Source: Cryptomeria japonica (lineage: Eukaryota; Streptophyta; Pinopsida; Cupressales; Cupressaceae). Taken from it: a DNA stretch of 64,000 bases. A program made the position numbers and the translations under genes. The notes under the pieces are model-generated. The model was not told the origin of the DNA and did not search any database. It saw nothing but the letters and a program-made list of their open reading frames with translations. This document shows, one piece after another, positions 11,026-24,435 of the stretch. The stretch lies in NCBI RefSeq assembly GCF_030272615.1, contig NC_081410.1:257903533-257967532 (forward strand), read 5' to 3'. The stretch's first letter is position 1. Every line of letters begins with the position of its first letter.

Positions 11026-14000
11026 TTTATGGTGTTGTAGTGTGTTGTGGTTGATCTTGGCGTGATTTTCGATGGTGTCGTGCATTTGAGAATTTTAATT
11101 AGGTCCATGTTATGTTATGTAAATCATTATATTGGTCTAGTGGTCGATCTTTGTATCGTGTGATGCAATTTTATAATTATGAGTTGAGGGTTTAGCCGAC
11201 CTTGTTGTCAAGGTTGATGATTTGTATATATAGGTGATATTGTCATGTAATTTCATGATAGTGGTTGTGTCTGCATTATCAGAGAGAGGTGTATGTGCCA
11301 ATAGTGATTCATCCTTTGGCATTGTGATTGAGCAGAGATTGGTGTTGCAGAGAAGATATCTTAGCTTAACTGAAACTGTATTCAAGCATTTAGAAATGTT
11401 ATTCTTTTAGTTCATTCCTTTCGGATTGTAGTCTGAATCTTGTTGTAAGTCAATGAGACTTCCTTGAGAGTTGTAGCCTTTTGAGTCATTATCTTTTGAG
11501 CAGTGAGCTCTAGGCAGTGTGCCTGAATGCATGTGCATTCCCCATTGTAATATTTTCACATACTACTATAGAGTATCATCTTATTGTGGGTAGGTTCCCA
11601 CCATGGTTTTTCCCTTAATGGAGTTTTCCATGTCAAAATCTTAGTGTAGTGTCCACCCTTGACTTGACTTGTTTTGACTAGAGTTGACTTTTAATTCATG
11701 CATGATAGGAATTATTGAGCGTAGACTATTTCAGATGATTTATAGGATGTTGATACTATCATTAATGATCGTGTGATTTATTAGACACTATATGCCTATT
11801 ATGTGATTGACTATCTAAAAATTATATTGATCATGTGATTTGATGAGCATAATTATTGATGGATTTACATGCCTTACTATAATCGTGAATTATACTAATC
11901 ATGCACTTGATGATGTTTTTATGTACTGACCATATTCAATGATTATCTATGATGAGTTGATCGTATGTTGTGTTTGATTGTTGTCTGACTGTCTTTGGGA
12001 TAGAGACAATGCCACATCACTCATTGCGAGCGGGATGTGTCATTGTGACTCTCTAACCCTTGTCTATTATAATATATATATGCATATGTCGTATCGTTGC
12101 TTTATGGATGCAGGATTTGCAGGTACCAGACATCGACTCCACCTGGCTCCACAGGTCTAAGCGTGTCTCTAAATCCCAATGGTATGTGGTTCAGAGTTGG
12201 CACAATTTCCCCTCACATACTTTAGGTCTAAGTTGTTCACTATGAGTCGTCAGTGTCTTGGCGCAAGTCGTCATGATAGTTAGTAAGCTGGGTTTCTTCT
12301 ATGTTGTGAGTATGTTAGTATTGGCTGATTATTCCTTTTGTGTTGAGATTGACTATTTGATTATTGATAGAAGATTAAATAATTAATGATGTTTATTTTA
12401 ATTATTTTGATTAATAGCGATTTGATTATTTGGTTATCTAATGTTTAATTTAATTTATTGGATTCTTGCCTTTTTGGTTATTTGATTATTTGATATTTAA
12501 ATGTTTATTTATTTTAATGATGATTTAATATTTATTTAATTTTTATTGTTTAGCTTATGATGTGCTTTATATTTATTTGTAATTTGACCTTTATTGGAAT
12601 TTATTTATTTATTTAATCGCCTATGGTTTAATATTTATTTGATTTTTAATGTTTATCTAGTTCATTAATTCATTTATGAGCTTTTGGTTTAATTTAATTT
12701 AATTTCTCTATTTAATTTATTTAATTGTGGCTCATATTTTATTTATTAGTTTGACTTTTATATTAAGTGGGTTGCATAAATAATAAAATGATAAAACATT
12801 CCCACCAAATTGTAAAAAGCATGATTTATATTTACCTTACCTACCCTCTTCTCTTATTGGTTGAATTTAAAAAGGGAGGTAAAATTATATTTAATGGTGG
12901 GGTTGGTAAACTATATTATAGATTGGAATATTTTGATTGGCTGAGATTGAGGCTAGGGTTTTTGGTTAATGTTTGTCTTTTTATTTTCTTTTCCATGAAT
13001 TTTTCGTGGGTTGGTTCCTCTCTGGAGAATTTTCTCGAATCTCTTCTTCAGCTTCTTCCATAGTTTGTATTCTTGATTTTGGCTGGAGATGTATTCTACC
13101 TTTTTATATTTTATTTTACAATTTTCCTGTATGCTCTGTGTCTGTAGATTGAATGTGTGAGCTTGGGGAAATGAATCTAAAATTTGTATAGTGAGAAAGA
13201 AAATATATGAAGACATAAATTTGTTGTAAGGTTTTATTCTATAGTTTGTTGGAAATATTTGTATTTTTTGGTTTGTCTTTCTGAGTTTGTGTCGTGCATG
13301 GAGTTTTGATTTAATATTGGCCTTCAAGTGTGTATTATTTATTTAATGTTGAAGTGAATTTTATTTATGGGGTAATATTATTTTACCCATTAAGTAATTT
13401 AAAAGGGGGTAATTTGTATTCTTTTATTTAAAAGTTATTTTCACCCCAGGTCAATGGTTTAATTTATTTTACCTACCCTTGGAATTGATTGGCTAGAAGT
13501 TTATGGTAGGTAGAAAATATATTTTATTTTCTTAAACTTTGGGAAGGTAGGTATAGAATATAATATTTTTGAAATATTTTGATTGGAGCATGGTTTTGCT
13601 TGGTTTTGTTTTTATTTTTTTATTTTTGATAAATAGGCCTTCATTTGCTAGTTGTTTGATTGTGTGGTACTTTCCGGAATAATTCTTGTACCAAAGGCAT
13701 TGTTGAGGGTGTTGATGATTTATAGTTTTATATCTGATTTTATTTGATGTATTTTGTTGGTTTCAAGCATATTTACCTTCCTATGTTATTGGGGAAAGAA
13801 TTGTGCTTTCATCCATATTGATGTGCTATGGTTGGTGAGTTGGAAGTGTTGTTGTTTTGGGACAGCAAGTGAGTTGGCCTTGTTGTGGTTTTACTTTCAT
13901 TAATGAGAGCAAATTTAATGGCTTGATATGCCTTTGTTGATTGCTAGCCAAGAGGCTCATTTTGTTATATTGATGTTGTTGTAGCCTTGCATATGTTGTG

Positions 14001-16406
14001 AGAGTATGTGTGGAAGTTATTGGCTGCATTGAGTATTATTTTAATGTATTTATGTTGGTAGAGCCTCTTGTGATGTGTTGTTGGGCCATGTTAGGAGGAG
14101 TGGGCTTCCTTGTGATGACCGGGGTCATGAGAGATAGGCTAGCATGAGGTTCTTTGTAAGGATGCATGAAGTCTAGACCACCAAGGTACATTGGAGTTTT
14201 CCATGATTTGTAAACAAGTGATAACATTGATAATAAATTAATTGGGATGGGAAAATCATAACTCACTTAAACAAGATAATGAATAGTTTTGAGCCTTATG
14301 ACTTATGTCCTAGGGAGGATGTTTTAGGATAAGCATGAGAAGGTCGTGAAGACGGTAAGCTAATCTCCCTTGGTCTCTCATAGGTTGAGATAGCTCCACA
14401 TGTCCGTCAGGCTAGTGCCTTGTGTTATTATGTTATTGTGTTATGAGGATGGCATGTGATGACACTCCACTCCTACATGTGTTTCCCCTTTATGATTTAT
14501 GATTATGCTTATTGGATGCATTTATATCCTGATGAGTTTTATGCCTCTGGGAGTTTATTCTTGTGGCTCTGTGTGAGTTCTTGCTTGAGAGTCCTTGTTT
14601 GTTAGTCTCTTTGGTTTTGAGTGTCAGCCTAGATGTAGAGTGTGTGTTGGGACCTTGTGTCATCTCCTAGCATGGGGGGTGGTTCCTTTGGTTCCACATG
14701 GTCAGGTGGTTGGTGCTTTTAAACCATTAGGATGTTCCTGTCTTTGGATTCTTCTTGCGTGGATGAGGATGCTTCTTTAGATTATTCACGAATAATAATT
14801 ACAACAAGAATGTAAATGATGATGTGACTTATGTAATGAAATTCTTATGTAATGGTTGTAAAAGAGATCATGTTTATGAGAAATGATTATGTTATTCTAG
14901 TTATAGTAATAGCTTTTGGTTATGGTATGTGATTGTAATGATGAACCTTGAGTTGTATTGTAACATATTTATATTAAATGAAATGGATGCATGAGATGTG
15001 GATAAGTATTGTTGTTTAAAATGAAATGATGTATTTTGTATTCTTGATGAGCCATGTTAAAAGTAAATCGGGTAAATGTTATGATAATGGTATTAGATTT
15101 GAAATGATGTCTTTAACTAATGATTTAAGTAGAAGAAATGTTATGTCTTGATGGGATGTATGAGTTTGAGTAATTTTGGAAGATATCTTAGGACATGTTT
15201 ATGAGTTGTGATTAAAGAATTTGAAATTATATCATCATACTTCATAGTTAGTGATCTAATGGTAGGATTGAAAATCTTATAATGCTTGGGATGTAGTTGA
15301 ATGTTCCTTATGAAAATATTGTATGGATGTTCTTAATGAATGAATTACTAATCTTATTAATGGAAATTACTAGTAAGTGTATGGAAGATGATTAAATGAG
15401 TTCTTGTCTTTTAGGAAAGGATTAGAATGTATCATGTGTTATAGTTTAAGAATTATATCTCCATTTGGTGGATGCTATTAGTGGTTATGGAATTAGGATA
15501 TTGTATCATAGTTTGTGTTGAGACGAATTCATGTACTTACCCGATTTGTAATGAGATGATTGTTGATTAATTGATACAGTGTAAGATATTTTATGAGTAC
15601 TAAACGAGTTATGGGTTAAATGTTTAAGGAGACTTTGTGAGTATTGTATTATGTGCTTCTGGAATCATGATGAAGTAATAAGTATGCTAGGAGCATAGAA
15701 TTATAAGTGACTATGTAGGAGTTAATCGTAAATGGAAATTATGTTAATGCAATGTAAGGGTTAATCCTGATATATGAATGGTGATGTCCATGGTCGAAGG
15801 TTGGTTAATGGTAATAGGAACATTTGGACTTGGTATATAAAATGAACCTAAGAGAAAAAGGGAAATAGCTATGCATTAAAAGATAGAATCTCATATTAAA
15901 TGAAAGATTAGGTAGGCTGCATATCATGGGTGTTAGGTATTTCTATGTTGCACCTATGTGTGTATAATGATTAAGATTATGAGGTATTGATCTGGAAGAA
16001 AGTAAATGCTTATTGCTTATGTACGTAGATTAAGTAATGGCATTGAGATACCCTAGGGAGTTAGTAGTATTGATTTATTGTATTCCGCTTTTGTAATTGT
16101 TTGAATAGCTTGAGTGAATTATTCTATGTCCATAACACTTAAATGTTGTTATGTGCTTGTTGCATTTCTTAAGTGATTTTATGTGTTGTATTGTTTAAAA
16201 AAAATTTAAATTAGCATGTTTTTAGCTATATTTCTCTGGGGTATTTTGGCGGGCATTGTACTTGGTGTTGTGTGTTCTTCTTTCAATTTTCTTATCTTTG
16301 TTATTGTAGCAGTTTATCAGATCTATATTTGTAGCTAAATTTTATAGATCTGGTGAAGATTGATTCACCCCCCCACCTTTGTTTTCCTTCATTAATGTTG
16401 CCAACA
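11026..16406 (+). repeat. 5' LTR of element B (5'-truncated, split by F)
   Basis: 11026-11644 and 16261-16406 together match the 3' part of the B LTR (22620 onward), ending GTTGCCAACA. The first ~490 bp of the LTR are missing. The 4616-bp insertion F separates the two pieces. Confidence 0.8.
11645..16260. mobile_element. 4.6-kb non-coding insertion F, possible giant solo LTR
   Basis: Flanks are CTTAG (11640-11644) and CTTGG (16261-16265), a 5-bp duplication with one mismatch, at a site continuous in other B LTRs. It starts TGTAGTGTCC and ends GGGCATTGTA, which resembles decayed TG...CA ends. Over 4.6 kb I see no RT, integrase, gag or transposase motif, only short random frames. It is AT-rich, with many TTTATTT runs at 12360-12760 and TGATTATG-type sequence later. 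The length would be extreme for an LTR but is known for Ogre-like Tat elements. A non-autonomous element of another kind is possible. Confidence 0.5.
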
Positions 16407-16420
16407 ATTGGTATCAGAGC
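16407..16420 (+). other. Primer binding site of element B
   Basis: ATTGGTATCAGAGC directly after the LTR end, a perfect match to the plant copia initiator-Met type. Confidence 0.85.
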
Positions 16421-16462
16421 TAGATCCTCCGAAAGAAGCCTAACCGCTTGAGGAGATCCAGG

Positions 16463-17398
16463 ATGCCAGTTGCAGGTGTTATCTTTAAGAAGGACAGTCT
16501 GAGATTTGATGGAAGTAACTATGTTATATGGAAGAACCGGATGGAAATGCAGTTGAAATATCTTGGAGAAGATTACTAGAAGATTACAAAAAATGCCTAT
16601 TATGCTCCTCTTAATGGACCGGTTACAACAGATGAGATAAAGAAGCTGAACATAATATTAGAGTGAAGGAAGCATTGCGGAGTGCCTTGACTACTTCATA
16701 GATGACAAATGTAATGGGACTTCAAACATGAGATCTGGGAGAAGCTTGAAATCCTGTATGAAGGAGACAAACAAGTGAATGTAGCTAAGTTACAAAGTTT
16801 GAAAGGAAAGTGTGAGATGCTTAAGATGAGAGATGATGAGAACATACACTCTTTTATGGCTAAGGTGAATGATCTTGTCCTAGGTATGAGATGTGTCAGT
16901 GGAACCCTTGAAGAAGATGAAATTGTTGCTAAGGCATTGAGATCTTTGCCTCCTGCTTATAAACATAAGGTGGCTACTGTTGATGAGATTTAGAGTGTGA
17001 CTACATTGGCAAGAGATATGCTGGTTGGAAAGATTGCTACATTTGAGCTAAGTGAGTTTGGAGAGTCACATGGAAAGTCTGAGATGACATTTAGAGCATC
17101 AGCTTTTGTATCCAAAAAGCAGAAGTATGATCCTGATCAGTGCAGAATATCCAAATATAAAAGAGAGAGAAGACATATGGAAGAGAAAGAAAGAGAGTTG
17201 GATGAGCTTGAAGCATTGATTGCCCGGAGAATGCCTAAAGGAGCCGGTGAGTATGATGGAAAATTACCCCTGAAATGTTTCTCTTGTAATAAGATAGGAC
17301 ATTTTGCTTCTAGATTCCCAGAGAGAATGGCCAAATATGACACACATGATAAGTTTGATAAGCATAATAGAAATGATAGATATGAGAAGCATGAGAAG
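16463..17398 (+). pseudogene. gag: Copia gag (element B), first part
   Basis: ATG 16463 begins MPVAGVIFKK and FDGSNYVIWKNRM. A TAG follows LGEDY near 16577. Later frames give the gag core (LQSLKGKCEMLKMRDDENI, LRSLPPAYKHKVATVDEI) and a zinc knuckle CFSCNKIGHFASRF at about 17278, where the fourth ligand Cys has become Phe. In-frame stops at about 16577 and 16991 plus frameshifts mark it as dead. The gene is cut at 17398 by solo LTR H and resumes at 18552. Confidence 0.85.
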
Positions 17399-18546
17399 TG
17401 TATACACCTAAAAATGGTTTGAAGATAATTAATTAAATAAGCAATTATTTAATTAATCCCCCTTCCTAATTTAATTGAATTCATTAGAAAATTTGATTAA
17501 ATTCTTCCTTTCATCTACTTATTAATAAATCTAAGGATTTATTTAATAGGTTCATTTCAATAGTCCCCTTTGATTAATTAATTTAATTAATCCTCCCCCC
17601 ATTTCAATTAATTCTTCTAATCCTCTAATTAATTAAAACAAATCAATTTATGAGTTGTTGAGAATTAATTAGTCTTCCTATTATTTGAATTTTTAAATTC
17701 AAATTACCCACATGCCTCCTAACTTTTAACCACCTAACCTAACCATCCCTCTAACCTAACCCATTCCACCTAGCCTTGGGTTTAACCAACCCTATCCTAT
17801 ATTGCACATTCTAACCTCCTTATCCTAACCTCCTATGATGTGGATATTTTCTTCTTCAGACACATGGCACTTTGGCCACATGTCTCCTCTCTTGGACACT
17901 TGCCCTTTTATGAGAAAGGCTCATTGACGCTTGTCACCATAGAGATGACAACTATCCTTCCCTCCAACCTATTCTTCAACCTCCTCCAATTTCACCCTTG
18001 ATATCTTCAGACTCAATCTTGACTGTTGATTCCTGCCACCTCAGCCCTGGCCTTGGAAATCCCATAAATATCCCCCATTTTGGAGCAATAAGGATCCCAT
18101 CTCATTATCAATTTAGGCATTGTTACTATAGGCATATCATCTTGAGCATTATTGTTATAGTCAATCGCATTAGCTTAATTTGATCATTTTCTAGCATAAT
18201 TCTTGAATCGTGTAGCTTAATCAATCTCTTTTCAAGCTTAATTGCATCATCATCATAGCTTAATAATGCATATCATTAGCTTAATTAGTCTCTTGGATCA
18301 ATATAGTATAATCAATCTCATCTTTGCATATCATTATCATTTCAAATCCTCCATCTAGGTGTAGTCAAGTCACTAGGATTTCTTATCCAGATTTGAGAGA
18401 AAATCCATACTCGCATCTCTTAGGAGGTGATAGGTCACTTTATCGTGGTTCATCTTTCATTTGCTTTTAATTTTCTAACCATGCTTGTAATGATCTATTG
18501 AGTGTTTGTGTTGCAGCTGCAGGTATCACACTTCACAGGCACGACA
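17399..18546 (+). mobile_element. Solo LTR H (1148 bp, TGTAGACACC group)
   Basis: Starts TGTATACACCTAAAAATGG and ends GGCACGACA, with perfect AGAAG duplications (17394-17398, 18547-18551). Removing it restores the gag reading across EKHEK|KYDKPYK. Its 3' part (GTGTAGTCAAGTCACTAGG ... TTGCAGCTGCAGG) resembles the 3' part of LTR G (40192-41344), so H and G are related families. Confidence 0.9.
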
Positions 18547-18551
18547 AGAAG

Positions 18552-19118
18552 TATGATAAGCCTTACAAGTCTAACCAAAAGTTTGGAAATCAAAAGAAAT
18601 GTTATTATGATATTGATGAAGGTGTTACAGATGATGAATCTGAAGGGGATGAAGTTGTATTTCTTGCCATTAAGGGAGATGGACCTATACCTATTGGTTC
18701 CACTAGCTGTGTTGTTGAGGAGAAAGCCTTGGCTGCTAAAGTTGAAGAGAAAGATGAATGGGTGATTGACAGTGGTTGTTCACATAATATGACTAGTGAT
18801 AAAAGCTAATTTGTGAGTATGGAAATATATGATGGTCGAATAGTGAGATTTGGAGATGACAAAGCCTATGTGATCTGTGGTAGAGGTTTTATTTCTTTTG
18901 ATGGTAAGCATAATACTGATGATGTTTTGTATGTTGAAGGTTTGAAGCATAATTTTTTTAGTGTTGGACAAATGGTTGATAAAGGTTCTAATCTACAATT
19001 CAAGAATGACAAATGCAAGATCCTAAATACCTCCAGTATAGAGATTGCATCTGGAACTAAGACTGAAGGTAACAATTTTCATTTGAATGTCAGTGAGAAA
19101 AGTGGTTTAAATGCTTAG
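18552..19118 (+). pseudogene. pol: Copia gag tail and protease (element B)
   Basis: The reading KYDKPYKSNQKFGNQKKCYY is followed by an acidic linker and the aspartic protease motif WVIDSGCSHNMT at about 18757, with catalytic Asp in DSG. Next come FGDDKAYVICGRG and DDVLYVEGLKHNFFSVGQ, a standard copia protease. A TAA stop at 18807-18809 follows TSDKS, and a TAG at 19116 ends the block before integrase. Confidence 0.85.
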
Positions 19119-20030
19119 ATAGATGAGAGTTGGTTGTGTCATAGGAGAATGTGTCATGTAAATTTTGATTCAATGATTAAGATCAGTTCTACGCAAGTTG
19201 TTAGTGATCTGCCTGAGATTGTTAAGCCTGCTAATCCGGTATGTAAAGAATGTCAGTTGAGTAAGCAAACAAGGAATTTTTTCAAGAGAAAACAGTATAC
19301 ATCTGATGGATTGCTAGATCTTGTGCATACTGACCTATGAGGACCTACAAATGTTAGAAGTGTGCAAGGTGACAAATATTTCATGTTGCTAATTGATGAT
19401 TATTCCAAGATGATGTGGGTTGTCTTTTTGAAGGAGAAATCAGAAGCATTGGACAAATTCAAAATATTCAAAGAAAAGATGGAGACTGAGTCTGGATTGA
19501 AGGTGAAATGTTTGAGATCCAACAGAGGTGGAGAATTATGTTCCAGTGAATTTATCCCATTATGTGAGAAGCATGGGATTAGAAGACAATTATCTACTCC
19601 TAGAACCCCTCAGCAGAATGTAGTTGTTGAAAGGAAGAACAAAATTGTTTTGGATGTTGTAAGGACTATGTTGATTGAAGGAAATGTTCTGAAAATCTAC
19701 TGGAGAGAAGCTATTAGCACTGTTGTTTACACATTCAACAGAGTTCATATCAAAGGTGATACTGGTAAGACTCCTTCTGAGTTATGATTTGGTCATATTC
19801 CTACTGTGAGATATTTCAGAGTATTTGGTAGCAAATGTTATATCAAGAGAGATGAGGATATAGGAAAGTTTGATGCTAGAAGTGATGAAGGAATTTTCTG
19901 GGGATATTCAACAAAGAGAAAAGCCTACCGGTGATACAATAAGAGACTGAGAAAGTTAGTGGAAAGTGCAAATGTGAAGGTGGATGAGAACCTTGGAAAA
20001 GAGATAAGAGCATTTGGATATGATGATGGT
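19119..20030 (+). pseudogene. pol: Copia integrase (element B)
   Basis: The zinc-binding HHCC start is intact (CHRRMCH, then CKEC). The catalytic core shows HTDL and LRSNRGGEL, where the second catalytic Asp (normally SDRGG) has become Asn, and PQQNVVVERKN, which holds the Glu. C-terminal motifs YFRVFGSKCYI and KFDARSDEGIFWGYS follow. Stops lie at 19338-19340, 19785-19787 and 19933. The protein would insert the cDNA into the genome; this copy cannot. Confidence 0.85.
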
Positions 20031-20279
20031 TAACATATTGTTCTAAACCCTATTCAGACTAAACAACCAAAGCAGAATGATCCGGTAGAGACTATTAATC
20101 CGGATGTTGTTGTTGTCAATGAAGATGTACAGGAACCTAAGAATTAGAACAATCAGAAGACCCCAAGGTATGTAAGATTGAATCATTCTAAAAATCAGAT
20201 TATTGGTGATAAAAATAAAGGTGTGATGATTTGAAGAAGGTTAGCTATTGAAGAAGTATGTTTGATTTCTCAAGTTGAA

Positions 20280-21204
20280 CCTAAAGATTTTGTTGAAGCT
20301 TGTAAAGATGAAAATTGGATGAGAGCTATGGAATAAGAATTAAATCATATTGAAAAAAATAACACTTAGGATCTTGTTCCTAAACCTAAAGATAAGAATG
20401 TTATAGGTACTAGATGGGTATTCAGAAATAAATTGAATGAAGCCGGTGAGGTTGTCAGAAATAAAGCTAGTATGCAAAGGATATTCTCATAAAGAAGGAA
20501 TTGATTATGAGGAGACTTTTGCTCCGGTGGCCAAACTTGAAGCTGTTAGATTGTTGCTTGCATATGTTTCTTATAAATATTTCAAGGTATATCATATGGA
20601 TATCAAACCTACCTTTTTGAATGGTGATCTTGAGGAAGAAGTCTACATTGAGCTACTGGATGGATTTTCATTATCAGATGATGGAGACACGGTATGTAAA
20701 CTGAAGAAAGCACTTTATAGATTAAAACAAGCCCCTAGAGCTTGGTATGCTAGATTAGATAAATATTTGTTGAAATTGGGAATCAATAAAGGTGTTGCTG
20801 ACACTAATCTATACTTTAAGATTGAGAATGATAACATCCTGATTGTTGAAGTCTTTGTTGATGATATTATCTTTGGAGGAGATGATAACTTGAGTACAAA
20901 GTTTGTCGATGATATGCAAAAAGAATTTGAGATGTCTATGATTGGTGAGATGAAATTCTTCTTAGGTTTGCAGAATTCACATATTGGAAAAGGTATATTT
21001 ATATCTCAAACTAAATATGTGAGGGAATTGCTAAAGAAGTTTGGGTTAGATGACTCCAAACCCATTGGAACTCCTATGGTGACTAGTTGCAAATTGTCTA
21101 AGAATGATGAATCTTTGAATGCTAATCAGAGTTTGTACAGGTCTATGGTTGGTGGACTGCTATATCTTACTCAGACTAGCCCAGATATTATGCATGGCTA
21201 CTAG
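20280..21204 (+). pseudogene. pol: Copia reverse transcriptase (element B)
   Basis: Motifs in order are FVEACKDENWMRAME, WVFRNKLNEAGEV, LVCKGYSHKEGIDYEETF, ALYRLKQAPRAWY, the catalytic FVDDIIFGG at about 20855, and FFLGLQ. The 255-residue open stretch from 20437 is the best-preserved part of the element. TAA after RAME and TAG before DLVPKP break it upstream. An 11-bp deletion between GCATG repeats near 21193 throws the RNase H out of frame. Confidence 0.88.
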
Positions 21205-21796
21205 ATATCAAGTTGATATGAAAGAGATTCATGTCACTATTGTTAAGAGGATATTCAAATACTTGAAGATAATTATGGACTATGGTTTGTGGTATCTGAG
21301 GAATGATGATTTCATGTTATGTGCTTTCACTGATGTTGATTGGGTTGGTGATGTTGATGATTGAAAGAGAACTACTAGTAGAGCATTCTTCTTGGGTAAG
21401 AAACTAGTTTCATAGGCTATTAAGAAACAAGATTCAGTATCCTTATCTACTGTTGAAGCTAAGTACATTGTTGCTACTAGTAATTGCACTCGGGTAGATT
21501 GGATGAAGCAAATGTTGAAGGATATCAGAGTTATCTATGATGAGCCTACTGTGATATACTGTGATAATTCTACTGTTATTTACATATCAAAGAATATGGT
21601 GCAACATTCAAAGACTAAACACGTGTTAATCAAATATCATTACTTGAGAAAACAAGTCAGTGAAGAGAAAATGAAGCTGAAGTATGTATCTACAAAGGAA
21701 CAAATTGCTGATATTTTCACTAAGTCTTTGCCTACAGATACATTTGTCTATTTGAGAGACAAGTTATGGGTATCCACCCCTCCTGATGAGAACTAG
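21205..21796 (+). pseudogene. pol: Copia RNase H (element B)
   Basis: Motifs TDVDWVGDVDD, STVEAKYI, IYCDNSTVI and HSKTKHVLIKYHYLR are followed by EQIADIFTKSLPTDTF and end DEN-TAG at 21796. Stops at 21362 and about 21413 break the frame. The shift from the RT frame is caused by the small deletion at about 21193. Confidence 0.85.
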
Positions 21797-22117
21797 ATGC
21801 ATTGAGTTGCATCAATCTAGTGGATCTTAGAGCCTTATCTTTCTATCTGGATTGATGAGTTGGTGTTTCTCCTCTAGTGGAGTAGTTTGTGTTTTAGGGG
21901 GAGAGATTCCTGAAATTCATATTACTGTTTTAAGGGAGAGTAAGTTTGGTTTTTTATTTTGAGATCTTTGGCATTGTTTTCAAAGGGGTAGAGAGATCAT
22001 GTGAAAACCTTATTTATCTGTTACTGATCTTAGGAGGAGTTTGTTGGAGATATCTTCTTTCTTTGCATTGACTATTTTTCACATTCATATGTTGTCATCA
22101 ATGCTAAAGGGGGAGAT
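21797..22117 (+). other. 3' untranslated region and polypurine tract of element B
   Basis: No coding sequence. AAAGGGGGAGAT (22106-22117) directly before the LTR is the polypurine tract. Confidence 0.8.
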
Positions 22118-22810
22118 TGTTGGAAATAGTTGCACATTGTTGCTGCTAGGATATGTTGTTTTCATTGATGTCAACGTATTCGTGTGATTTTCTTTGATGA
22201 TTGCAGATTGAGAAGATCTTATGATCCAATTTGCAGTTTTGTTTTTGTTGTATTGGTGCTTTATTGAGTTCGGTATTTCCTCTAGTATATTCCAGTGTGA
22301 TCTGATATTGAGCTGATATTTTGGGACATTGTTTGAGATAGCCTTGTGTATCTTCATTTCAAATGGATCATGATTTGGTGCTCCAAAAGTTATCCTTCTT
22401 TGTGTTAGTTGTTGATTGGCAATGTCCTTGAGTTTCAAACGTTGACAAATGAAGATTTGATAAGTGGTGTTGGTGCAGTTGTTGCTGATGAATCTAACGT
22501 GCTTATTGGTGTTTCCTAATTGTGTCTTATTTTGTCTTGATGATCTACATTGATCATTGTGTGAGTTATTGGTGGTTTTCATGAACCAGTGATGTTCTTC
22601 ATGTTATGTGGTATTTCTGGTGGTGTAGTGTGTTGCGGTTGATCTTCGTGTGATTTCTGGTGGTGGTGTGCACTTAGGAATTTGAATTAGGTCCATGTTA
22701 TGTTATGTAAATCATTATATTGGTTTGATGGTTGATCTTTGTATCATGTAATGTAATTTTGTAATTATGAGTTGAGGGTTTAGCCGACCTTGTTGTCAAG
22801 GTTGATGATT

Positions 22811-22823
22811 TGTATATATAGGT
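22811..22823 (+). promoter_or_regulatory. TATA box of LTR B
   Basis: TGTATATATAGGT, also present at 11222-11235 in the 5' LTR and as TGTATAAATAGGT near 7577. Confidence 0.5.
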
Positions 22824-23218
22824 GATATTGTCATGTAATTTGGTGATAGTGGTTATGTCTGCATTATCAAAGAGTGGTGTATGTGCCAACAGTTATTCAT
22901 CCTTCAACATTGTGATTGAGAAAAGATTGGTGTTGCAGAGTAGACATCTGAGCTTAACCGGAATTGTAATCAGGCATTTGGAGATGCTATTCTTTCAGTT
23001 CATTCCTTCCAGATTATAGTCAAAATCTTGTTGTAAGTCAGTTAGACTTCCCTAAGGGTTGTAGCCTTTTGGTTCATTATCTTTTAATGCATGTGCATTT
23101 CCCATTGTAATATTTTCACATACTGCTGCAAAGTATCATCTTATTGTAGGTAGGTTCCCACTGTGGTTTTTCCCTTAACCGGGTTTCCCATGTCAAAATC
23201 TTGGTGTTGTGTTGTGCT

Positions 23219-24435
23219 TGTAATGTGAAAAAAAATGATGAGGGGAGATCAAGTGGAAATCTTTACTCCCCTCAAAAGAGGGATGAAAGTTTCACAAATG
23301 ATTCCCTTCAATTTTTCACACATTACATTCAAAAGAGGGGTTGAATTCACTAGATCCAATCCCCAATGGTAAGAGATTGAATACTAAGTGAATTGCAATA
23401 AGTTTGGAAAGTATTAGAAAAGTAAATTAACCATCTTTTCTAATAGATTAGTTGAATTAAGCAAATTGAGACTAAGTGCAAAAATGACAAAGAAACAATT
23501 ATATATTGAGATAGAGATGCGGGATGAAGTTGTGCACCTTGAATTAGCAGTAGAATGTCGAGACGAAGCTTCCCTGCAAATCTGAACAAAAGTTGCAGGG
23601 ATCATGTGTAAGTTGCACACAGTCCTCCAAAAAATCCGTTCATCGAAAAGGGTTTTTTGGTCTCTGAAAATGAAGTCTAAACCTGCAATTATAGCCACAC
23701 ACCTGCAACCTACGCACCTAAAAGAGAGGGAGATATTGTTAGGATTGGGGGTTTGCCTTCAAGTCAAACCCCGCTTTGGAATTAAGTAAGTGGTTGAAAA
23801 ATGTTGCAAGTAAATGAAAGGAAATGTCTGAAGTAAATCCACCTCAAGGAGGGGATGTAATTGAAAGGTTGATACCTTTTTAGATTAATTTGCTTGAATT
23901 GATATGTGAAGTAGGATGTCTTGAATGTTGATAGAAATCTCCTCTTCAATGGTTGAATCCTTGTCTTGAATGCAACACCTAGCCTTGAAAGGAGACTTGA
24001 AATGCTCAATGCTTGAATGATTATTTTCGCTTATGATCAACTTCACCTATTTTTGCTTATTGTCGCTTATGCAAATAGGAGAGGAAGTGCTCCTTATATG
24101 CTTACCAATTAGGGGTGTTTAGGTAATTTCTCATCTTAGGCCGGCATAGAGAAATTTTTCTCACTTCACAATTGACAAGCCCAATGCAAGGGGGGACCAA
24201 AGGGGTCCCAAAATAGGGCTAGGACAAGGGCACCACACCCCTATCCTAGCAGACAGGGGCGCCAGGGCCTTGTCCTGCCCTGATTTAGGACATGTAGTGC
24301 AAAATGATAGAAAATGCAAGTTATTGATGGCATGAGCATGTTTCAGGTCTCCGATCAAGCTTAGGGATTCGTCCACTAATGCAAAGACCCAAATGAGCTC
24401 GAAAATTGCAAGGGTCACAACTTTATGACGCTACA
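23219..24435 (-). repeat. 3' LTR of element C
   Basis: 1217 bp, complete. The hairpin found in the other LTR is decayed here (23599-23625), with changes consistent with deamination. Confidence 0.9.

Noticed and set aside
13826-14266. Two minus-strand frames inside insertion F
   Set aside because: No recognised motif, no frame continuity and no start context; likely chance.
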